Positions 22,720 through 32,685 of a DNA stretch of 64,000 nt are shown here, in pieces. The stretch comes from Rutpela maculata (taxonomy: Eukaryota > Arthropoda > Insecta > Coleoptera > Cerambycidae), in assembly GCA_936432065.2 (NCBI GenBank), contig OW386286.2, forward strand, positions 112,555,519-112,619,518, in the 5' to 3' direction. A program made the translations under genes and the position numbers. Every line of letters begins with the position of its first letter. Position 1 is the first letter of the stretch. Under the pieces are notes generated by a model. It saw only the letters and a list, made by a program, of their open reading frames with translations. It was not told the origin of the DNA and did not search any database.

Positions 22720-23430
22720 TTTTTTTCAAATGTCTTTAAGATAGCTAGACTAGTGTCTATTCTTAAAAAAGGGGATCCTGATAATCCTGATGATCACCGT
22801 CCTATATAAATTATCCCAGTGTTCGGTAAGGTGATTGTGATCCTTTTAAAACATCGCTTAACGAAATACTTTGAAAATCATTCAATCATTCACAAGTGCC
22901 AATTTGGTTTTAGAAAATCGTGTTCCAAAGTAGATGCAGTATGTAAAGTTCTGGATGACATTGTTGAGGGTTTTGAGGAGGGTAAATATACGGCGATTGA
23001 CCTTAACAAAGCTTTTGACTGTATCTCACAGCCTTGTCATTAAAAAACTTAGCTACCATGGTGTTAGGGGCCTACCTTTATTTATTAGAATCGTATTTGC
23101 ATAATCGTGAACTGTGTAAAAAATGATAGTTACATGTCGGAATTTAGGATAATGAAACACGGGGTATTCCAAGGTTCTGTATTGGGCCCTCTACTATGTA
23201 TCATTATTATTAACGATCTTCTCTTTCTATCTCTTTCCAAACAAAACTGTTATGTATGCAGATGATGTAACTTTAATAAATAAAAATGACAATTTAATAG
23301 CTCTACAAGCATCTATTATGAAACTCAACATTCTGCAGAACACTGGTATAATAATAATAGATATAAAACAAAAAATTGATTTGACCAACAGCACAACAGT
23401 AATTTTTAAATCGAATGATTATCGATATCT
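22720..23430 (+). pseudogene. Jockey/CR1-like reverse transcriptase relic
   Basis: Broken RT: ARLVSILKKGDPDNPDDHRP, then CQFGFRKSCSKVDAVCKVLD, IDLNKAFDCIS, GVFQGSVLGPLL, and finally a frame-shifted YADDVTLINK at 23252. These are RT boxes in the correct order (QFGFR, KAFD, G-QGSVLGP, YADD). Multiple stops and indels separate them. The 5' endonuclease and C-terminal regions are missing. Confidence 0.85.
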
Positions 23431-23632
23431 GTCCGTATAGGTAGTTAGTATATGTACTTCACATACTCCAATTACGCTGGCAGACGAAAATAGAAAAAAA
23501 AATGTTTAGTTTCTATTTCCGGTTAGCGCGCGCGCCGACCGGAAGTTTCTTCTGCCAGCGTAATTGGGGTATGTGAAGTACATATACTAACTACCTATGC
23601 GACAGATATCGATAATCATTCGATTTAAAAAT
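23402..23632. repeat. 231-bp foldback (palindromic) element
   Basis: Arms of ~85-90 bp pair almost perfectly: ATTTTTAAATCGAATGATT against AATCATTCGATTTAAAAAT, then GTTAGTATATGTACTTCACA against TGTGAAGTACATATACTAAC, then AATTACGCTGGCAGA against TCTGCCAGCGTAATT. The loop is about 50 bp and contains a GCGCGCGCGC core. It lies at the end of the RT relic. Confidence 0.92.
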
Positions 23633-24185
23633 AAATGCCCCCCCCCCCTCCCTATCCCCCCACCATACCAAAAAGTTCCAGAGAGAAAAAAATTTTGTAC
23701 TTATATGGTCTCTTCGATTACCGACTGGCAGACGGTAACCACCCGTCGTCGAATTTGCACGCTATTTCCTAGGCTAACACTTGTTAAACTTTAACAATAG
23801 AATCAGTTCAAGGACGTGAGGATTACGTAGTGGATATACCATCCTTCGGAGGGGATGTAAAGCAGTCGGTCCCTTGCCTATTACCTATTAAGCAAGGTTA
23901 GGCAAAATTTCCAGGTTGGGGGTACCAAGAATCAGTTCAACATTACAAAGCGTCTTAATTCTGAATCTTAAAAAAATGGAAGAAATTAGATTATCAATTG
24001 AAATCGAACCAGAAAATGACCCTGCAACAACTATTTTAAACCAGTTTTTATATATAAAAAAAACGGTTAGTTCTACGGTGTTTAACGATGAAAACCTTTT
24101 TTTGTGTTAATTCTTCCCCCTTCTCTACGCCATTGGATGAATTTCAATTTGACCAATGTCATGAAATTATAGCCCTTATTGATAC
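23633..24185. other. C-rich tract and possible LINE 3' UTR
   Basis: A poly-C run lies at 23639-23647. The stretch near 23840-23930 (GGAGGGGATGTAAAGCAGTC...GGGGGTACCAAGAATC) has the look of a non-LTR 3' UTR. No supportable ORF is present. Confidence 0.35.
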
Positions 24186-24194
24186 TTAAGCTCA

Positions 24195-24575
24195 ATTTAT
24201 AAACTAGCCGCAGCAGTTGCAGTTGAAGTAGCCGCACCTGTAGTGTTTATGAAGAATACGAAAACAATGGTTCCATTTATAAAGTCCGCTGCCGCTGCAG
24301 TTGCAGTTCATATTCCGCAGGTAGATAACCAAATTCTATCTTGAACGGCAACTGCTGCGAAATTACCAGCGGATAACCAATGAAATTGTAGCTCATGGAG
24401 AACGTAAAAAAATCGTCACGAGATTTATGCGTGAAGCGCATGCGTGAGAAACATTCTACGATAGCAACAGCAAGAGTTTATAAATGACAAATTTTCGTGA
24501 ATTGCAACTGATACTGCTGCGGCAACTCCAACTGCAACCGCAACTGCAGCGGAAAAGTTTATAAATAGTACTTTA
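24195..24575. repeat. GCAGTTGCAGTT-rich inverted repeat cluster
   Basis: Four blocks start TTTATAAA and run into GCCGC(A/T)GCAGTTGCAGTT-type text. The first (24197) and last (24520-24570) are inverted relative to each other, so the region looks like a small foldback MITE with internal duplications. Confidence 0.55.
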
Positions 24576-24785
24576 CTACCGTAACGAATCTTATCGCTGT
24601 AGAACAAAGGAGTTTCTGAAATATTAAATAAAACCTACTCTAGAGCTCCACCTTCGAATGGCTCTAGCTCTTCTAGGAAGCATTTGCGAACATATGTGTA
24701 TTACAACTTTTTTTTCATATTTTTGCATGTAGAATCTGCACCAGAAGTTTGTATCCGGTATAGAGGACACCCTGTATAATGATGA

Positions 24786-25270
24786 TGCTATATGGAGACA
24801 AGACAACTACTACCTGACTAGTTTTTTCCCTACCGAAAATAGGGAGTATTCTAATATGCCAGTCTACATAACGTGTCAAATTTGAAATAAAATTTTAAGT
24901 CTAACAGAAGTTACTGTGTTTACAAGAAATGGTGTACACATACAGACAAATATATCTTTTACTCGATACTTGAATTCAGTTTATGAAACGGATTTCTGAA
25001 GAAAAATATTTTTTCTATGATTATTAAAAATTGTTGTCCTGTTGATAGGTATAAAAATGCTCATTCTTGAACTAGAACTTCAAACAACTATTATTAACCA
25101 AATTTTATTCGGTTTTCAGGGAAAGTGCTATAAGGAAAGCAATTCCTATCACTTACAACAGACGATTTGCACATATATAGACTTCAATTCATCGTTGATG
25201 CCCTTTTGACGATCGGTATTTTGCAGGATGCATACTCTATTATAAGCAGTATTTAGAGCTATATACTTAC
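24786..25270 (-). other. Probable intron downstream of the LDLa exon
   Basis: No further exon is recognised. Includes the second copy of the ~85-bp repeat (24880-24965). Confidence 0.5.
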
Positions 25271-25402
25271 TGCATTCGGTTTCATCGGAACCATCAATAC
25301 AGTCGACAGTCATATCACAGCGGTAGTGTGGTGGAATACAATAAGTTTTATTCCATATATATTGACGACATGTCAGCTGCCCTGGCTCACAGTCGGGTGG
25401 TG
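25271..25402 (-). CDS. LDL-receptor class A domain exon of a host gene
   Basis: A 132-bp minus-strand exon encoding one complete LDLa module. It reads PPDCEPGQLTCRQ, then WNKTYCIPPHYRCDM, then TVDCIDGSDETEC. All six cysteines and the calcium-binding DCIDGSDE cluster are present. The acceptor is TTTTTTATTCCAG, just before CACCACCC, at 25403-25404. The donor is GTAAGTATAT, starting at 25270. Both splice junctions fall in phase 1, the classical symmetric arrangement of LDLa exons. The protein should be secreted or membrane-bound (LRP, LDLR, vitellogenin receptor, perlecan or similar); I cannot tell which. No neighbouring exons are recognisable, so introns are long and repeat-filled. Confidence 0.88.
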
Positions 25403-25895
25403 CTGGAATAAAAAAAGATGATATATTACACTACAGAAACTGCATTCACATTTTAAGCATCGTATATCTTCAGAGCAAGAGAAATGACACTAATATCTGA
25501 AATTTATAAGAACTAAGTGAGACGACATTTGAATTCTTTCTTGACTGTACTGATAAGTGACTTAATCGTTTCTAGTCATAACGACGAATATTAATGTAAC
25601 TTTATGGCCTGAAATTATCATACTTTTTATACTCATATATCACAATTTCAATACAAACCCAAGGCAAATATTGAACGCAACGACAAAAATGTATTGTTAA
25701 ATTGCCGTCATTGTTTTTTTTCTGCGAAAATATTGCATTTGTTATATACATCGTCAGTGGTAAAACAGATTAGTATACGCATTTCTGAGATTGGGTAACA
25801 AAAATTTTGAAAAAAAATTGAACCGCCTTCAAAAAGGTCGCTATAAATTATGAAATAGAATTTCACCGTTAATCAGTTAGTTGAACTTTATTATC
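25403..25895 (-). other. Probable intron upstream of the LDLa exon
   Basis: AT-rich and non-coding, leading to the TAA target of the Harbinger-like element. Confidence 0.5.
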
Positions 25896-26193
25896 TAAAG
25901 GCGCGTTTGCACGCATCCAGTAATTTAGTCGAGTCTTTTAGTAATTTAGTAGAGATGGGAAAAGCGGTTCCACTCATGTAGCGTTACAATCGCGATCGTT
26001 CCGGAGAAATACCGCGACAAAATACCGCTACTTTGGAACGACGCGACAGAAATAAAATGATCCGGCTCGCTCTATAAAATGCGCCTACTGAGTAGAAGAG
26101 ATCGCGTTTGTCGTGTAACGTGTGGTATTCACTGAACTTTACTATATAAATGGAAGGCTAGTATAGGTATATGCGCGTGAACAAAATACGGCA

Positions 26194-29100
26194 ATTACCA
26201 TTAACCATTAACCATTAACCATTAAAGTACTTTATTCAAATCTTATATGTACATATCAAGTAGAATTAATATATTTCAGTATCTCAAAAGTATGTAATTT
26301 ACACATTATGTTAATTGTAAAGGCGTAACAAACGCGCGTTGGCGTGATGCGCCCGGACAGTGGCTGGTGGTGGCCGGAGATACTGCTCATTAATTCTTTG
26401 TTATTGTATATTTAAAAAAAGGCAAGTTTTCTAGAGTAAAAGTGCATTTTGATTGTGTTGCCGTAGCTTCTGGTAATAGGCGAATATATGCTAGAGGAGG
26501 TATATGGCTCTGTGTTTCTAATACAGGAAAAGAAATCTGAAAAACCTGCTTGAAATAATTACTTATCGTCCAAAAGATAAAAGTTTACATTTTTTATAGC
26601 AAAGTAGATAGATCCACTTTTTATAGCAAAATTTATATGAATAGAGATGTTGCATTAAGAGGATATGGTTTTAGTTGGTACGTGCAAATAAATACGTTTT
26701 ATGTTTTCTGTTATCCTAGTACAGGATTCCTCAAAGGGGGTACGTTTTAGGTGCGAGATGGTACAGGGAAGGGATTTTGTGTGGAATTTTCCCGGATTAT
26801 TGTCTCCTGAGGTTATATATATCCAGTTTTTGATGGAGTAATTTATGGGTATGTCTGGAGTTATCATAACTTCTCAGGTCGGCAATATTCCGGGTGATAT
26901 CCGAGACGTCTATTTTAAAAGTAAAAAATTTCTGGGAAGTCTCCCTGATATAATCGATGATCATTGGCATGGAAGTTATCCTATGTAGCTCCTCAATAGT
27001 AATGTATCTATGAGAGTTGGTCAATAAACGAAGCATTTTGTTTTGGGTTATCTGTATCCTGCTCAGCTGCGTGTTGGAAGCCCCATTCCAGGCCACGCAG
27101 CCATAAAGCAGGATAGGTCTGAATATGGATTTGTATAACGTTAATTTATTTTTGACGGTTAGTTTGCTTCGTCTATTCACCAATGGATACAGACGACTAA
27201 GGGCTCCATAGGACAGGTTTATTGCCCTGGTGATATGAGGGCCGAAACACAGCCTTTTATCTAGGGAAACTCCCAGATATTTTATGGTGTTACGCTCAGC
27301 AACTTCACGCCCTTCTACCTTTAATTTAGTAATGGTTTTAATGTTAGTAAATTTCCTGTTAAAGGTTATTGATTCTGTTTTTTCAGGATTTATTTTTATT
27401 TTCCATTTACTATAATATTCAAGAAGGTTATTTAAGTGGTACCTTATTTTTTGTGTGGCTGTCTGAGCGTAAAAGCTGCTGGCATATATAGTGACGTCAT
27501 CGGCGTAGAGTAAAAGGGAAGTATTTGGGTGGGACGGAATATCGGAGGTAAAAAGGTTATAAAGGATGGGTGAGAGAGAGGACCCTTGAGGAACTCCTGC
27601 GGAGAGCCTGGTTTTATTGGAAAGCGAATTATTAACCCGTACCAGGATATATCTATCTGTTAAGAATGAGCTAATAAGCATTGTTATGTACTTGGGAAAA
27701 TTGTGGATGGTATCCATTTTATATATTAGTCCATTCCTCCACGTGGAATCGAAAGCTTTTTCAATATCAATTAGTAGGACAACGTTGCATTGCTTTTTGT
27801 TGAAGCTATACAACGTGTCCTGGACTAATTTGCAGATCGCATGAGTCGTCGTATGTCCCGGCCTAAAGCCGAACTGTTGGGTGGGCAGGAGATGCTTCTT
27901 CCCCACGAGCCTGTTGAGGTGCCCTAAAATCACCTTTTCGGCCAATTTTGACAGGGTATTTAAGAGGGAGATTGGCCGATAACTCCCCGGCTCGTGCGGG
28001 AGCTTTCTCGGCTTTAGGATCGGGACAATGACAGCAATTTTCCACTTAGGGGGAAAATACTGCAGTTTAATGATAGAGTTAATAATGTACGTAATTTGTA
28101 CAATCGCTTTTTGGGGTAGATTTTTAAGGATTATGTTAGGGATTGAGTCTATCCCTGGGGCTTTATTGTTAGGGGAAGCATTTATGAATGTTTGCACTTC
28201 CGAAGGGGTAGTTAGAAGTTTTGGGAGTTTACGGGGAGGGATGGGGTATCTGGGAAGCAGGTTGCGAACATGAGCCGTAACCTGCTCTTGGAAGGGGGTG
28301 GAGTTTGGAGGGGTTGTATTTGTAGTTTGCAGGTACTCGGCGATGACGTCAGCTTTTTCGGAATCCAGACTATAAGTATTATCGTTTCTTATTAGAGTAG
28401 GAATTTGGGGGAATTTTTTGTTTAATAGTTTAGAAACTTTCCATAAGGAATTATCCTTAGTGGAGAGTTTTTCGATTTTAGTATTCCAGGAATCCTCTCT
28501 ATGTTTGTTAAGCAAGTTTTTAATGTTATCTTGTAAGTCCCTAAGTCTGTCCCGGTCAATCGGGCGTCTAAATCTTTGCCATTTTCTTTTAATTTTATTT
28601 TTAAATTTGATCAGGTCGACAATCTCGCGGGGAATAATTTCTTCTCTGGGTTTTTGTGGTATTACTTTAGCTGTACGGTTTCTAGCGTTAACGATAATTT
28701 CCGTAAGACGGTCGACCTCATCGTCGAGTTGATCTGGAGTATTAATATTATTATTAATTGTTAGCTGTTGGTTAATAATTTGCTTGAATTTGGGCCACTT
28801 GGCATTTTTGTAATTAAATATTTGCCGACTGACGTCATCAGTCCGGGTATCTGCAAGTTCTAGGTGGATAGGATTATGGTCTGAGGAAAGGAGGGGGAGG
28901 GAAAAAGGGTGAATAGGGTGGGGGTAATTTTTATTAAGAGCAATATCTATAGTAGACGGAGCCATCCGGTTTTGGGGGAAGTGTGTTGAGGTCCCAGGAG
29001 CGATAACTGCAATATTTTCCCTTAAAGTGTAATCATTTATTGTGATACCGTTTCTGTTACTGCGTCGGTTATTCCACGTGGGGTGCTTGGCATTAAGATC

Positions 29101-29500
29101 CCCAAGTACAATTACCCTGGTACGGGCAAAAAGTTGATCAAGATGTGTCTCTGTTATTTTATTTGTAGGCGGGTTATATGCACAGGTTAAAATTGTGCCG
29201 TCTATCAGTTTAATTGAACAGTTTTCAATAGGAATGTTTAATGCAGGGAGGGGAAGGTGCGGTATACCCCTTTTTACTAGGACAGCTACACCCCCCTTTC
29301 TTCTACCGACTCTATCATTTCTGTGAATAGTGTAATTTGGAATATTTAATTTGTTTGGTTCTTTTAGAAAAGTTTCAGTTATAAAAGAAATATCAATATT
29401 TTCATTATTTAAATAGTTAATGAATTCTATCTTTTTATTAATTAGTCCGTTCGAATTCCACAACGAGACTTTAAACGGCACAGATTAATTGGTAACGGAT
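26194..29500 (-). mobile_element. Jockey-clade non-LTR retrotransposon, 5'-truncated
   Basis: Contains a complete ORF2, a ~570-bp 3' UTR with AATAAAG near its end, and a 3' tail of four TTAATGG repeats (plus-strand 26197-26225). No ORF1 (gag) precedes ORF2, so the 5' end is lost near the ORF1/ORF2 boundary. I could not identify a TSD. Confidence 0.85.
26797..29481 (-). CDS. Jockey-type ORF2: AP endonuclease and reverse transcriptase
   Basis: 894 codons without interruption. Residues 1-205 form an exonuclease/endonuclease/phosphatase domain: E36 in ITETF, CAYNPP (100-105), GDLNAKHPTWN (127-137), STIDIAL (176-182) and SSDHNP (199-204). The RT domain covers about 430-720 with APGIDSIPN (441-449), YRPISLLN (501-508), QFGFRPGHTTTHA (536-548), LLIDIEKAFD (569-578), GVPQGSSLSP (629-638) and LLLYADDVTIY (656-666). 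The C-terminal region includes KTESITFNRK and LLYGCVAWNGA. The enzyme nicks genomic DNA and primes cDNA synthesis there. All catalytic boxes look intact, so it is young or selected, but the missing ORF1 suggests it is not autonomous. Confidence 0.95.
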   Translation of the reverse strand: MPFKVSLWNSNGLINKKIEFINYLNNENIDISFITETFLKEPNKLNIPNYTIHRNDRVGRRKGGVAVLVKRGIPHLPLPALNIPIENCSIKLIDGTILTCAYNPPTNKITETHLDQLFARTRVIVLGDLNAKHPTWNNRRSNRNGITINDYTLRENIAVIAPGTSTHFPQNRMAPSTIDIALNKNYPHPIHPFSLPLLSSDHNPIHLELADTRTDDVSRQIFNYKNAKWPKFKQIINQQLTINNNINTPDQLDDEVDRLTEIIVNARNRTAKVIPQKPREEIIPREIVDLIKFKNKIKRKWQRFRRPIDRDRLRDLQDNIKNLLNKHREDSWNTKIEKLSTKDNSLWKVSKLLNKKFPQIPTLIRNDNTYSLDSEKADVIAEYLQTTNTTPPNSTPFQEQVTAHVRNLLPRYPIPPRKLPKLLTTPSEVQTFINASPNNKAPGIDSIPNIILKNLPQKAIVQITYIINSIIKLQYFPPKWKIAVIVPILKPRKLPHEPGSYRPISLLNTLSKLAEKVILGHLNRLVGKKHLLPTQQFGFRPGHTTTHAICKLVQDTLYSFNKKQCNVVLLIDIEKAFDSTWRNGLIYKMDTIHNFPKYITMLISSFLTDRYILVRVNNSLSNKTRLSAGVPQGSSLSPILYNLFTSDIPSHPNTSLLLYADDVTIYASSFYAQTATQKIRYHLNNLLEYYSKWKIKINPEKTESITFNRKFTNIKTITKLKVEGREVAERNTIKYLGVSLDKRLCFGPHITRAINLSYGALSRLYPLVNRRSKLTVKNKLTLYKSIFRPILLYGCVAWNGASNTQLSRIQITQNKMLRLLTNSHRYITIEELHRITSMPMIIDYIRETSQKFFTFKIDVSDITRNIADLRSYDNSRHTHKLLHQKLDIYNLRRQ

Positions 29501-30686
29501 TCAAAAACTATAAGCCATGCGTCGACGCAGTAGAGAAATTAATGTCTGTGCTTGAACCAAACGGCTGTCTACGGGAGTTATGCGCCGACGCCAGGCTGAC
29601 GCAATTCTGTGTTTTATTTCTTTTCCATAGATTCTGTAGCGTAAGTCTTGGATTAGATGCAATTTCCAGAGTCGGTGTCACCATTTCATTCTTTGTTTAT
29701 TCTGTCGTTTGTGTAAAGTTGTTATAAATTGATTATTTTGTGTAATATTTTGTGACTGTTATAAACAAAGTTAATTGAGACAATATGGTGCAATCTTGTA
29801 TGGTACTGTGTTGCAAGAATCGGGGCAAAGTCCCGGATTTTAAACAGTTGCAGTAACAATAAGACCGGCTCTGACGTATTTTGCAGTGCGATTGCGCTCC
29901 TCCTGTAGGTCGCCATACTTGCGCGAGGTTCAATTTGGCGTAAAAATTGGTATGGATATTGGCCTTCCATTTATATAGTAGAGTTCAGTGGTGGTATTTT
30001 CCAAACTCAGAAACGGAAGGATATGTAATGTAACGTAATCTATCCTATGCAGTTGCTTATTCGTGCTTCGCCAATGCACAGGGAACGCTGCTTGTCAATT
30101 TATAGTTATATAGGTTTATTAGGTTTTTACATTTTCTTACTAAATAGTAAAAGTAAACACTGGTATTTTATCTATGGTAAACAATATATATGCAACCGGT
30201 ATATCGACGATTTGAAATTCGAAAAGTGATGCCACATTTCTGTGGCCCTAAAATTTATGCTGTAAATTCTTACATATTTTAAATAAAAAATTAACAAACA
30301 TCCAATTTTTCTGACAAACTGAAAACATACCTACCTACCAAATTTTACGGATTTTTATTAGGGACAGAAAATTATACACAGCCAGGTCAAAAGATGCAAA
30401 AGTCGCTTGGCAACACTATATATAAACCTATCTTAGTTTAATTGGGCCACAGTAAAGAGCTTAACATTAAGCTCGTTACACTGGTACGGCATTGCATCTT
30501 TCCAGCTTGTCGCTGGTTAAAGTTTACAAGCGTTGGTCACTGGTAACGTTGACAGACAGCGTTATGTGCAGGTGCAGTCAAGCACCAACCGTTCGCTCCA
30601 AGTATCCGGTTATTTTAGCATTTAGTAGCGCGACGGTACGTTACCTAAAAATACCGCGACAAAATGGCGTTACAGAGATAACGACA
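29501..30686. other. Right part of the Harbinger-like element
   Basis: Contains a possible THAP-like start at 29785 (see next entry), an inverted partner of the TATA-containing repeat at 29961-29995, and ATACCGCGACAAAAT near 30648, which also occurs near 26010. No full ORF. Confidence 0.45.
29785..29847 (+). pseudogene. Possible THAP-domain N-terminus fragment
   Basis: MVQSCMVLCCKNRGKVPDF resembles the start of THAP zinc fingers (Met, Cys about position 5, Cys-x-NR). The frame stops after about 23 codons, before the second half of the domain. A TATA-less leader-like sequence precedes the ATG. It could be the relic of a transposase N-terminus or chance. Confidence 0.35.
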
Positions 30687-30687
30687 A

Positions 30688-30796
30688 TTTAGTACTCGAC
30701 CACTACTCGACCAATGCGGACAGCGCTTTCCACTAAGACACTCGACTAAAACACGCTGTCCGCATTGGTCGAGTACTGGTCGAGTACTAAATTACT
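30688..30796. repeat. ~109-bp palindrome of GTCGAG motifs
   Basis: AATTTAGTACTCGACCA...CCAATGCGGACAGCG pairs with CGCTGTCCGCATTGG...TGGTCGAGTACTAAATT. The loop is TTTCCACTAAGACACTCG-like. It lies just inside the right TIR of the Harbinger-like element and is absent from the left side. Confidence 0.85.
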
Positions 30797-30838
30797 AAAC
30801 GACTCGACTAAATTACTGGATGCGTGCAAACGCGCCTT

Positions 30839-30924
30839 AATAATATCGATATTGAGGTAGATTAAAAATACGTTTGAATTCATTATTTTCATTTATTTTA
30901 CACCGACCTCAATATCGATATTAG
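30839..30924. repeat. Small hairpin TAATATCGATATTGAGGT
   Basis: Eighteen bases at about 30840-30857 are repeated inverted at 30906-30923 with a ~48-bp loop. It abuts the TAA TSD of the neighbouring element. Confidence 0.8.
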
Positions 30925-32677
30925 GCAATCTAGATTTTAAAATGTAGGACCCAAATTTACGTTGTAATGGTAATTTTATTGAATGTATTCTTTTATCAAA
31001 TATGGTATTACATGTTTTTGTTTACTGATTAAATTTATTTGCTTTAGTTTTGAAAAACTCACTTAACAATTCTTTCTACTTTTGGTACTCTTTTATTTAT
31101 CTGCACTTTATTTAATAATGATTTTACTGCGGTTATAAGTTTTATTTGCATTTGGATTATCTTATGTAAAGCATTTTATTTTTGTTTAATCTCACTTATT
31201 CCTGAAAAGGTAAAACATTGAAGAAAACACAGGGAAGGTTTTAATACGTTTATTTTATGATAAATATTCATTTGTACAAATTAAGTATTCGTTGGGGCAA
31301 CTGGCATATTGTACAAGAAAATAAATGAAAATATTCATTTGGACAATAGTCACAACAATTTGCTGTAAATTTAAATATAATTATTTGTTGGGGCAATTGC
31401 CACATAGACAAATTATGGAAAGTATTGGTTGGTACAAAGGGGACACTCGAATTGCGCACACATTAATGAAGGTCACACTCGAATTGCGCATGCATTAAAA
31501 TCAGGTACTAACTCACTGCTCCCAGGTACCTACTAAAAGTAGGAATAACTAATAAATACTAAACGTTTATCGTGGCATTTTCTTAATTTTTCTGTTTTTC
31601 TGTGTTTCTTATTGGGATACAGAAAAATTAAGGAATAACTAACAAACTAACTAACAAACTAACTAACTAACAAACCAACAAACCAAAAAACTAACAAACT
31701 AACAAAATAACAAACTAACTAACTAACGAAGATTTTATGAGCAAAAAAACCACAAGACAGTCGAGTGGATCAGTTTAGTGGAAAATTATATCGAAAGTAT
31801 TTCCACCGACAATATGGGCTGCAAAAACAGCAAGTATTTTAAGGTCCACAAATGCATGTGAATCATTTCATTTAAAGTTTAAAAGTGAACCGGACCTAAC
31901 CTAATCAATATGGCGTATCCAATATGGCGGATCCAACATGGTGCATCTAATATGGCGGACCTAACATGGTGGATGCGATTTGAACCCTGCCTATCACCCA
32001 TGTCTAACTCTGTGAGACAAACCATCATTATAAAAAGCGTTGTTTTACATATGAGAATAGAAACTACAAGTCATAATAGACATTACTATATGTTTTGCTC
32101 GGTCTCCCTTTGCTTCATGGTACGTCTAACAGCATCATTATAGTGGTTGCTTGTTAAGCGTACGATCTCACTAAAATTTAATATTTTGTTGTTGTTATGA
32201 CTGTCTAATGTTTACTTTTTTTTTTAAATATATCCAACCAATAAACAATAATTATACGAAGCGTTGTTTTACATATGAGATAAATATGGAAAAATTGTGT
32301 TATCTTAACTAAAAATGAAAATTTACATGTCTTGAAAATGTGAAACCTATAACACTGAACCAAAGTGTGCGCAGTTCGACTGTCAAATTAGAAGTTCATT
32401 AGGAATGTGAGCGCAATTCAGTGGCACCGGATATTATTACGAAGGCAATCATAAGTTATATGATTGTCACGACAACCATTTATTTTTTGTTTCGGTGTTT
32501 CGATGATTTGATGGCTCACCATTTACAATGGTAATTTAGTGGTGGAGATCAATTGATTTCGATTAAACACCTGATGTATTTTGTATTTATGGATGAAGCA
32601 GAAAAATCTTCTATTTGCCTTTTGAAAATATTCGATTATAGATGAATGATAACAAAAAGATCTGTGTTCAAACCTTA
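30925..32677. other. Gene-free region with short tandem repeats
   Basis: Holds a degenerate ~110-bp repeat with TTGGGGCAA(C/T)TG near 31292 and 31390. CACTCGAATTGCGCA occurs twice (31445, 31476). There is an AACT/AACA tetranucleotide array (31634-31728) and a 17-bp AATATGGCGGATCC-type tandem (31907-31980). No coding sequence is seen. Confidence 0.6.
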
Positions 32678-32685
32678 TCATATAT

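Larger units (their letters stand above)
22450..24785. mobile_element. ~2.3-kb composite flanked by ~160-bp inverted repeats
   Basis: Left arm 22455-22615 and right arm 24630-24778 are inverted copies. Shared text includes GGTGCAGATGCTACATGCAA, CGAAGGTGGAGCTCTAGAGT and the terminal ACA(A/G)GGTGTCC. The interior holds an RT relic, a 231-bp foldback and a GCAGTTGCAGTT-rich repeat. The arms are probably the ends of a DNA element later filled with other insertions. Confidence 0.7.
25899..30837. mobile_element. Harbinger-like element with ~60-bp TIRs and TAA TSD
   Basis: The left end AGGCGCGTTTGCACGCATCC and the right end, its reverse complement, share about 60 bp continuing through AGTAATTTAGTCGAGTC. 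They are flanked by TAA at 25896-25898 and 30838-30840. A 3-bp TWA duplication points to PIF/Harbinger. A second inverted pair lies inside (ACTATATAAATGGAAGGC at 26144 and its complement near 29961), with a TATATAAA box on each side. No transposase is recognised. A Jockey-type element fills much of it. Confidence 0.8.

Noticed and set aside
31634..31728. Regularly spaced repeat considered as a CRISPR-like array
   Set aside because: It is a simple AACT/AACA microsatellite with no spacers, in a eukaryotic genome.
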